A stretch of DNA of 64,000 nt from Phormidesmis priestleyi Ana. Its GTDB lineage: Bacteria; Cyanobacteriota; Cyanobacteriia; Phormidesmidales; Phormidesmidaceae. Shown piece by piece: positions 58,756 to 64,000 of the stretch (position 1 is the first letter of the stretch; the number at the start of each line of letters is the position of its first letter). A model generated the notes under the pieces. It searched no databases and was not told the origin of the DNA. It worked only from the letters and a program-made list of their open reading frames with translations. Position numbers and translations under genes: made by a program. The DNA lies in contig LJZR01000016.1 in NCBI GenBank assembly GCA_001314865.1, positions 62,001 through 126,000 of the forward strand, read 5' to 3'.

Positions 58756-59013
58756 GCAAATCCATCAGTTGTGTATGTTTTTGGAACCGCTTCAGCTGAG
58801 TGATGTTATTGACATTTTGGGAATACTTGATGAGTCAATCGGTATTCACCCCTAATACGACCCACCAAAGTAACAGCAAAATCAGAAAATATTAGTATAG
58901 AAAAATAGCCATTGGCTAGAAGCTGCCACAAAGCAATTTCTATTAATTGACTGTTTGACTATTTATTGAATAAGCATATTTTCCCGAGATACGAATACGA
59001 GTGAGCATACGGA

Positions 59014-59661
59014 ATGAAAGAAGGTAATACAGGGGATCAGAAGAAACTTTTACTCATTGATGATGATCCCAATCTCATCTTGCTAGTAAAAGACTATCTA
59101 GAATTCCGGGGCTATCAGGTGATGACCGCAGGCAACGGTAGAGAAGCTCTCGCTGCACTCGCCGACCTGTCGCCAGACATGATTATTTGCGACGTGATGA
59201 TGCCAGAGATGGATGGCTATGCTTTTGTTGAGCAGGTTCGTCAGGACCCAGGCAAAAGCTGGATTCCTATTCTGTTTCTGTCGGCTAAAGGCCAAAGTCA
59301 GGATCGGGTAAAGGGACTCACCACTGGTGCCGATGTATATATGGTGAAGCCTTTTGAACCAGAAGAACTGGTTGCTCAGGTAGAGTCTTCTTTGAAGCAG
59401 GCCACTCGCCTCATTCATCACCAAAACAAAGGGCCAAACTCGATTCCGACTATCCAGGTTCCGTTTGATGTAGAACTTACACCGACTGAGCTAAAGGTGG
59501 TGCAGTTTGTCGCACGGGGGATGGCTAACCGCCAGATTGCTGAAGAGCTAAAGGTCAGCCAGCGCACGATTGAGAGCCATGTGAGTAACATGCTGGGCAA
59601 AACGGGCCTGCATAACCGCACCGAACTCGCACGCTGGGCAGTAGAAAATCACAAGGCATAG
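59014..59661 (+). CDS. NarL-family response regulator (Ycf29-like)
   Basis: Response regulator of 215 residues. The receiver (about 10-130) has the acidic pair IDDDPN, the phosphorylated Asp in ICDVMMPEMDG (about 56), Ser/Thr in LSAKG and the Lys in MVKPFEPEE (about 112). A LuxR-type helix-turn-helix follows (about 150-212: LTPTELKVVQFVARGMANRQIAEEL, quoted across its parts). The pattern fits the plastid/cyanobacterial Ycf29 group. No sensor kinase lies adjacent. A terminator follows at 59741-59789. Confidence 0.92.
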   Translation: MKEGNTGDQKKLLLIDDDPNLILLVKDYLEFRGYQVMTAGNGREALAALADLSPDMIICDVMMPEMDGYAFVEQVRQDPGKSWIPILFLSAKGQSQDRVKGLTTGADVYMVKPFEPEELVAQVESSLKQATRLIHHQNKGPNSIPTIQVPFDVELTPTELKVVQFVARGMANRQIAEELKVSQRTIESHVSNMLGKTGLHNRTELARWAVENHKA

Positions 59662-59740
59662 CGAGCCTTATGAAACCGAATGCCCCTGTTTGCTTCCATC
59701 TGCTGGAATAGTACGAAAGCTATTCTGTATGCTAAGTGAT

Positions 59741-59789
59741 ATCTGAGGCGCTAGAGATTAGGTTCCCCTATGCGCTCTACGCCTCAGAT
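59741..59789 (+). terminator. Terminator of response regulator gene
   Basis: Stem ATCTGAGGCG / CGCCTCAGAT with an inner TAGAG/CTCTA pairing, followed by TCTTTT. Confidence 0.8.
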
Positions 59790-59843
59790 TCTTTTCCCAA
59801 AATGGCTATTTAAATTCGTTGTTCAATAGTCAACAACCTTTGA

Positions 59844-59849
59844 TATAAT
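59844..59849 (+). promoter_or_regulatory. Candidate -10 box of tRNA-Thr
   Basis: TATAAT with a possible -35 (TTGTTC) about 19 bp upstream. The predicted start falls near 59856, just before the degraded tRNA-like copy, so the precursor would contain both. Confidence 0.55.
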
Positions 59850-59857
59850 CAAGTTCC

Positions 59858-59894
59858 TTGGTGAGCAGCTGCTTCTAAATCAGTGAGTCGCAAG
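59858..59894 (+). pseudogene. Decayed partial tRNA copy
   Basis: The stretch from TTGGTGAGCAGCTG to GTCGCAAG matches the D-loop to T-arm part of the tRNA-Thr that follows (59920-59954) with a few substitutions and a one-base deletion. The acceptor stem and T-loop are missing, so it cannot fold to a full tRNA. Confidence 0.7.
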
Positions 59895-59901
59895 GTTATT
59901 T

Positions 59902-59974
59902 GCTGGTGTAGCTCAGTTGGTAGAGCAGCTGATTTGTAATCAGCCGGTCGCAAGTTCGAGTCTTGTCACCAGCT
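59902..59974 (+). tRNA. tRNA-Thr (anticodon UGU)
   Basis: A 73-base cloverleaf without encoded CCA. Acceptor arms GCTGGTG (59902-59908) and CACCAGC (59967-59973) pair fully; the D-stem is GCTC/GAGC; the anticodon stem GCTGA/TCAGC encloses the loop TTTGTAA with anticodon TGT; the T-stem GCAAG/CTTGT encloses TTCGAGT. The discriminator base is T. A terminator follows at 59998. Such tRNA genes are common integration targets, and the sequence beyond this one changes to mobile and defence-related content. Confidence 0.95.
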
Positions 59975-59997
59975 TCCTAGTTAAATCAATGATTTCC

Positions 59998-60033
59998 CAG
60001 TCCCCGTAAGGCTTACAAGCTTTGCGGGGACTG
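59998..60033 (+). terminator. Terminator of tRNA-Thr
   Basis: Stem CAGTCCCCG / CGGGGACTG with an imperfect inner stem, followed by TGTTTTG. Confidence 0.75.
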
Positions 60034-60147
60034 TGTTTTGAGCGGCGTTTTAAAGAGCGGTTGGTCGTTTTTGGCTATTAACAGCCCTTACTTCCCTGTG
60101 AGGGTAAGGCTTAGCCCTATTGCTCTCGGCTCAGCGTGAGTGGGGTG

Positions 60148-60316
60148 ATGACCATCGTCATTGCCTTTCATGGCTCAGAACTTCGGACATTCAAAGACTT
60201 CTACACTTGCCAAGTGTTACCCCACTGGCGTCGCGCTTTCCCTAATTTGGTGCGCTCACAGGTATTAGCTTGATTGATTCGACTTCAGTAGAAGTGTGTC
60301 ATCCGAATCGTTGGCT
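60148..60316 (+). pseudogene. Remnant of an IS982-family transposase
   Basis: Translation from the ATG at 60148 gives MTIVIAFHGSELRTFKDFY followed by a segment ending HWRRAFPNLVRSQVL and then a stop, which matches the N-terminal half of IS982 transposases. Immediately after, in another frame, IDSTSVEVCHPNR matches the catalytic IDST(x)V-C-P-R motif of that family. The middle of the gene has been deleted and the frame shifted, so it is not functional. I did not find inverted repeats bounding it. Confidence 0.65.
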
Positions 60317-60449
60317 CTGCTAGGCGGCTTGATTGTCTATTCCTATCATCCAACTAAACCTTCGCTAAATTGGTCTCAAAAAGATTTGGATGCTTTGCCT
60401 GCCGCTATCCTCTAGCGGTATCGAACTCACGTTAAAAAAAGTAGGGCAT

Positions 60450-60482
60450 CTTTCAATCCATTATCCCACAAGGGGACGGAAC
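60450..60482. repeat. Solitary CRISPR-repeat-like sequence
   Basis: On the minus strand this 33-bp stretch starts GTTCCGTCCCCTTGTGGG and ends GGATTGAAAG, the look of a cyanobacterial CRISPR repeat (start, C-rich stem, GAAAG end). It occurs only once here, without spacers or cas genes nearby. Either a relic of an array or coincidence. Confidence 0.45.
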
Positions 60483-60726
60483 CCTCGCAGAACTCTTGAT
60501 CAGTTATAAGCCTACTATCCTAGACGTCTGCAGCTCGCTCGGTTGGTTGCGGTAGGAACGCGCGCGATGTTTGGGACAGCAATGTTGGTTTTCGAGTAGT
60601 GTGCGTCTCCTTGTGGACTCTTGTATCGCCCTTTGTTCTTTTGCTTGCTTTCGCGATGCCGCCATCCTTGCTCCATTGCCAACCAGGTTAGATCTTGAAG
60701 CCACCGACTAAATGTTTCTTTCTTTG

Positions 60727-62652
60727 TTATCGCTGCCGCCGAGCGGTTTGTATAAGCTTCTTCTGATAAGAATTCAAGTCCTTTTTCCATACAACGCGGT
60801 GACCTCTCAACTCTGCGCAATGTGATTCTAGGCACTTCTCCCAACCTTGACGATTGTTAATGGAAGGCAAATCATCTAGGAGTCCCCAAGATTGTTCTTG
60901 TGCGGTTAGCTTTGCAAATTTTTCATACTCTGGATAATCTGCGGCTAATAGCTGATGCTTCTGATGCAGCAGCGGCGGATTATCGATTGGATCGTAGTCC
61001 TGATAGCGTACGTTTAGATCCCTTAGCCCAATCTGCATACTGGTGTGTAAAGGTGGATGGGGGTCTTTATCGAATGTGGGAAAAAACAGGTAGGAGATCT
61101 TCGGCTTATGGGTATGAAATTTTACAACGGTTGCTTCTTTAGGCCGTCCAATGGTGCGAGAAGCACAGCCCTCGTAAAGCCGTAGCAGCGGATCAAGCTG
61201 ATCTAGGGCAGAGGTATGAACCCATAGCGAATGCGATCGCTGCTGACCAATCGCACTGTGCCGACATCGAGCTGCGATGACTTCGGTATTGCCCAAGCTC
61301 ATCAACATGAGATCGGCAGCCATACAGGCTTGTTGGTAGCTGCCAAACAGCGCTTTGATGTCGTTTCTTGCTACGGTTGCTAAGTCTTTGAACTTAGGCC
61401 GACGCCCAAACTGACTTAATGCCAAATATACCAATAAGTCTTGGCGACGTTTTTCTGCAATATCGTCCCATTCACGACTATCGGTGGCTTGTAGAACAAT
61501 TTTGAAAGCTCGCTGGACATTCCCAAACGCCGATTTTAGCGACTCAAGGTTATGAATATCTAGTTCGCCCGCAGCGGGTAGTCGGCCTCGTTCGGTATAA
61601 AAGGCCATCAAGGGTTGCAGGCGTTCTTGGTAATCCTCAAATCGCTTGATGCTGATACGCACTCTGGGCGTAGTTGCCCGAGACCGAAACCGAGATGCCC
61701 GGAAAGTTTCAGCTCGCTTTTCATCTCTAAAGACGAAGTAGATTCCTAATGCGACAGGTACGGCGTCAACTCCTAATACCTGGTCTATATAGTTTTTAAG
61801 TTCTTGCTGGTCGTAGTATTTTTGAAAGGTGTTGCGGCTGGTGATGATGCCGTCACCGTAGGCAATTATGCCTTGGGCGCGATCGCTAATCAACACCTGA
61901 GCCGAAACTACTAGCACTTGCCGGGTAAGCGCCCAAGCATTCAGCAGCGCTTCCCGCCGCTCTGCCATATTTTCGACAACATTGATGACATAACCAAGGT
62001 TTACAATATCGGCTTTTGTGTGATCGGCATCAGGTCGGAAATGAGGATCCCAGCCTTTGCTGTCGTAGCCGAGCTTACGGATATATTCAATGTCAGCACC
62101 GCGCCCGCAGCCATAGTCAAAGAAGGTTACACCGGGTTCAAACAAGGCAGCTTCTACAGCTAGGCGAATGGGTTTGGAGGATTGCGATCGCACAATTGCG
62201 GCCTTATGCCGCTCAATCTTAGGCTTAGCGTGATTCGCAGCAGGACGTGCTTCTGGCTGAAGTCGGCAAACCACAGCATGGCCCTCTATTGCCCAACCGT
62301 ACTGATCTAATCGCTGCTGCCAGCCTTTGGCGGTGCCGATGGTCGTAGCGTTATCGAGTAAACCTAGTGTCTCTTCTTGGTAGGTTAGATGCCGAAATGT
62401 CTCATACAGGTGATAGGCAGGGGCAACGAAGGTTTCTTTTCGATGCAATATGGGCGGGTTTGCCGTATTGCTGTAATCACGGGTAGACACTTCTCCCGTT
62501 ACTAAATCGACTTTGATGCTGAGCTTGAGGGCTGGATGTGGACTCCGGTCAAAATCGGGATAAAAGAGACATGAAAGCTGAGGCTTAGTCAGATATTTTT
62601 CAGTCAGATATTTTTCAGAGATCCCAGTATTCAGTTGATAAAGAAAATTCAC
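60727..62652 (-). CDS. DNA phosphorothioation-associated putative methyltransferase
   Basis: Protein of 641 residues that matches the family of putative methyltransferases found beside dnd genes in cyanobacteria (TIGR04096 type). The SAM-binding core is central: FFDYGCGRGADIEYI (about 177-191) and the VNLGYVINVVENMAERREAL segment (about 218-237, quoted here in full). Around it are two similar flanking modules: residues about 28-135 and 525-630 share FxPxFDxxPHPxL, DYxxxxNPP(I/L)LH, and a GLLD...GW segment. So the core is framed by a duplicated domain. Target base or molecule unknown. It overlaps the upstream 150-residue gene by 38 bp, which points to coupled translation. Confidence 0.88.
   Translation of the reverse strand: MNFLYQLNTGISEKYLTEKYLTKPQLSCLFYPDFDRSPHPALKLSIKVDLVTGEVSTRDYSNTANPPILHRKETFVAPAYHLYETFRHLTYQEETLGLLDNATTIGTAKGWQQRLDQYGWAIEGHAVVCRLQPEARPAANHAKPKIERHKAAIVRSQSSKPIRLAVEAALFEPGVTFFDYGCGRGADIEYIRKLGYDSKGWDPHFRPDADHTKADIVNLGYVINVVENMAERREALLNAWALTRQVLVVSAQVLISDRAQGIIAYGDGIITSRNTFQKYYDQQELKNYIDQVLGVDAVPVALGIYFVFRDEKRAETFRASRFRSRATTPRVRISIKRFEDYQERLQPLMAFYTERGRLPAAGELDIHNLESLKSAFGNVQRAFKIVLQATDSREWDDIAEKRRQDLLVYLALSQFGRRPKFKDLATVARNDIKALFGSYQQACMAADLMLMSLGNTEVIAARCRHSAIGQQRSHSLWVHTSALDQLDPLLRLYEGCASRTIGRPKEATVVKFHTHKPKISYLFFPTFDKDPHPPLHTSMQIGLRDLNVRYQDYDPIDNPPLLHQKHQLLAADYPEYEKFAKLTAQEQSWGLLDDLPSINNRQGWEKCLESHCAELRGHRVVWKKDLNSYQKKLIQTARRQR
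62589..62618. repeat. 15-bp tandem duplication at a gene overlap
   Basis: Two exact copies of TCAGATATTTTTCAG. They encode the YLTEKYLTEKYLT stretch near the methyltransferase N-terminus, and the upstream gene ends (62615) inside the second copy. Confidence 0.9.
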
Positions 62653-63067
62653 TTAACTCATGCACTTCGCGAGCCCATTTTGTAAGTCGGTATGCAATGG
62701 CGCTACGAACTGCTGTGTCATAAATTTCAGGATGCCTCTCGGCTACCAATTTCAGCTTGGCTTGCACCATAGAACGAACCTTTGGCAAAGGATACTGGCT
62801 CAACGATGAGTTAGCTTCACGCATTATTTGAGTAACTTCTAAGTTACCTTTAGGGCTATACATTTCCCACTCGGTCGGTATGGATTCCACAATTTTCTCC
62901 ACTGGAATGTACATGATTGTGTAGTTTTTGTCTGAGTTGGTTTGCCGTAGCAAGCGTAAAAATCCTTCAGCATCTGAACGACGCCGAAATCTGTTGACGA
63001 CCGGATTCTGCATAGTGGTTGATAGCAGGACAACTGCCCAGACATGAAAAATATTAGAATTGACCAT
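62615..63067 (-). CDS. Unknown protein coupled to dnd-type methyltransferase gene
   Basis: Protein of 150 residues that I do not recognise. The first residues are hydrophobic (FHVWAVVLLSTTMQ), then come basic residues (NRFRRRSDAEGFLRLLR) and a helical body ending SEFSLSTEYWDL. The ATG at 63067 is well supported by GGGGGAG just before it. The gene runs into the methyltransferase gene by 38 bp and is divergent from the HTH gene, with both promoters between. An auxiliary role in the same island is an inference from position only. Confidence 0.7.
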   Translation of the reverse strand: MVNSNIFHVWAVVLLSTTMQNPVVNRFRRRSDAEGFLRLLRQTNSDKNYTIMYIPVEKIVESIPTEWEMYSPKGNLEVTQIMREANSSLSQYPLPKVRSMVQAKLKLVAERHPEIYDTAVRSAIAYRLTKWAREVHELSEFSLSTEYWDL

Positions 63068-63194
63068 CTTCTCCCCCTGCTACTAACACCAGGTAATCAT
63101 AGTAAAATTGTTATCATATTTGATAACACAAATTTTAAGATAGTTATCAAATGTAGTAACGACTTATGAAGCAGACTCTGGCATAATCTTTTGC
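63068..63194. promoter_or_regulatory. Divergent promoter region with two operator-like dyads
   Basis: Contains GTTATCA-TATT-TGATAAC (63110-63127), a perfect 7-bp dyad, and a second site GTTATCA-AATG-TAGTAAC (63143-63160) with two mismatches in one arm. The centres are 33 bp apart, about three helical turns, so two dimers could bind on the same face. The adjacent HTH gene is the natural candidate for the binding protein. A possible -10 (CATAAT) lies at 63182-63187. Confidence 0.65.
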
Positions 63195-64000
63195 ATGGGC
63201 AAAGCAGGTAAAGCATTAAAGCAAGTTCTTAGCGCTAATGGCATTAGTCAGAGTCGATTAGCGTCCACGCTAGGGGTAGAGCGCCCCATTGTTTTCCGCT
63301 GGTTTCATGAGCAGACTGATCCGACTGCTGAGACAGTGGCAAAGATCGTTGAGATTTTACGAGAACTCGATCCAGGTGCAGCTTCAGAATTCATCCATTT
63401 GTACCTTGGAGATGAATCGCCATCTTCACCCAGTGCAGCTTCAGTTATTTCAGCACAGAGCTTACCTGAGTCGAATCAGCTAAACATTTCAGCGCTCTCG
63501 CGACTTTTTTCAGATACTACGAACTCGTATAAGTATCTTTTTTTCCTATCTCTGCTAGACATTCTCAACAGACGGCAGTTTGAAGTCCTGTCACCTATTA
63601 GTTTTCAAGAGCTGATAGTAGAGATGATCGCGAACGCTTGGTATCCTCATACTTTTTTTAAGCTGTCTTTTGGTAAGCAAGATAAGATTGCTCAAAAGTT
63701 AGATTCTCTAGCGCTGAATATTGAAGAACCGATTCTTCAGTTTAAAGATTCAGATAAAAAGCTGCTTAGAAAGGCGATTGCTTCTCAAGATCTAAAAGAC
63801 GCAGTATCTCATCTACGAAGATACGTTCCCTTTCGCTTAATTGTTCCATTTCTAGAAACTGAGTTGGAAGGTATCAGCCGTGGCAAAGGTAATCAGGTGG
63901 ACTTAGCAATACCTGCTATTGCTGATCGCTACTTTGAGGATAAAAAACCTCTTTATCGGTTTGATGCGACTATACATAAAGACTGCCACTCAATTATTGT
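63195..64000 (+). CDS. HTH-domain protein of the island, incomplete at the window end
   Basis: An open frame runs from the ATG at 63195 to the last base (268 codons without stop). Residues 1-70 form an XRE-type helix-turn-helix (KALKQVLSANGISQSRLAST, then GVERPIVFRWFHE and AETVAKIVEILREL). After a polar linker comes a second domain from about residue 110 (YLFFLSLLDILNRRQFEVLS, with FQELIVEMIANAWYPHTFF) that I recall, without certainty, from cyanobacterial proteins carrying a C-terminal HNH nuclease. The end lies outside the window, so nuclease activity cannot be judged. Likely a self-regulated component of the dnd-type island. Confidence 0.75.
   Translation, partial: MGKAGKALKQVLSANGISQSRLASTLGVERPIVFRWFHEQTDPTAETVAKIVEILRELDPGAASEFIHLYLGDESPSSPSAASVISAQSLPESNQLNISALSRLFSDTTNSYKYLFFLSLLDILNRRQFEVLSPISFQELIVEMIANAWYPHTFFKLSFGKQDKIAQKLDSLALNIEEPILQFKDSDKKLLRKAIASQDLKDAVSHLRRYVPFRLIVPFLETELEGISRGKGNQVDLAIPAIADRYFEDKKPLYRFDATIHKDCHSII

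Larger units (their letters stand above)
59975..60726. other. Degraded mobile-element region at the island edge
   Basis: No intact gene. It holds the tRNA terminator, a broken IS982-type transposase (60148-60316), a small hairpin CCGCTA-TCCTC-TAGCGG (60402-60418) and a lone CRISPR-repeat-like stretch (60450-60482). Minus-strand frames at 60504-60844 overlap the methyltransferase gene end and have odd composition. Confidence 0.6.

Noticed and set aside
60504-60844. Minus-strand frames just after the methyltransferase stop
   Set aside because: They overlap its C-terminus, have a very basic and irregular composition, and match nothing I know.

Overview
The window is cyanobacterial chromosome. 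The evidence is a psbK gene, ndhD, a CrtW-type carotenoid ketolase, cyanobacterial solanesyl-diphosphate synthase, NhaS3-like antiporter and SpkB-like kinase genes, a PEP-CTERM protein, and very frequent GCGATCGC (HIP1) octamers. Gene content and style resemble Leptolyngbya/Phormidesmis-type cyanobacteria, but the species cannot be fixed from the sequence. Most of the window is ordinary core genome in short or single-gene transcription units with roomy spacers.

Layout. 1-12.8 kb: MBL-fold protein, DUF1499 protein, TPR protein, recA, a GH15 glucanase-like enzyme, and an adaptor/pump pair of an RND efflux system. 13.1-15.3 kb: a lone OppC-type ABC permease and a PEP-CTERM protein. 15.4-22 kb: the most distinctive metabolic region, with a second efflux adaptor divergent from a one-module NRPS (adenylation-carrier-thioesterase), then a JmjC/cupin-like oxygenase and, convergent, a small methyltransferase. 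22-45 kb: housekeeping genes cobS, leuD, a TTM/CYTH phosphatase, a PfkB kinase, sds, murI, nhaS3-like, a nitrilase, rplU-rpmA, ndhD, thrB, thrS, a HugZ-like protein, crtW-DUF1499 and ppx. 45-59.7 kb: tgt-psbK, TPR protein, SpkB-like kinase, pheT, dnaX, a SAM hydrolase/adenosyltransferase-like protein, a 2Fe-2S ferredoxin and a Ycf29-like response regulator.

From the tRNA-Thr(UGU) at 59.9 kb the character changes. There is a decayed tRNA copy, a broken IS982-type transposase, a lone CRISPR-repeat-like sequence, and then a gene for the methyltransferase family associated with DNA phosphorothioation (dnd), a coupled unknown gene, and a divergent HTH protein that runs off the window. The divergent promoter region carries two near-identical dyads that look like operators. 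This is best read as the left edge of a tRNA-linked defence island.

A second theme is the unusual number of short perfect or near-perfect tandem repeats (units about 11-21 bp). They sit in spacers, at gene ends and, with units divisible by three, inside coding sequences such as pheT, dnaX, the ABC permease and the TPR protein.
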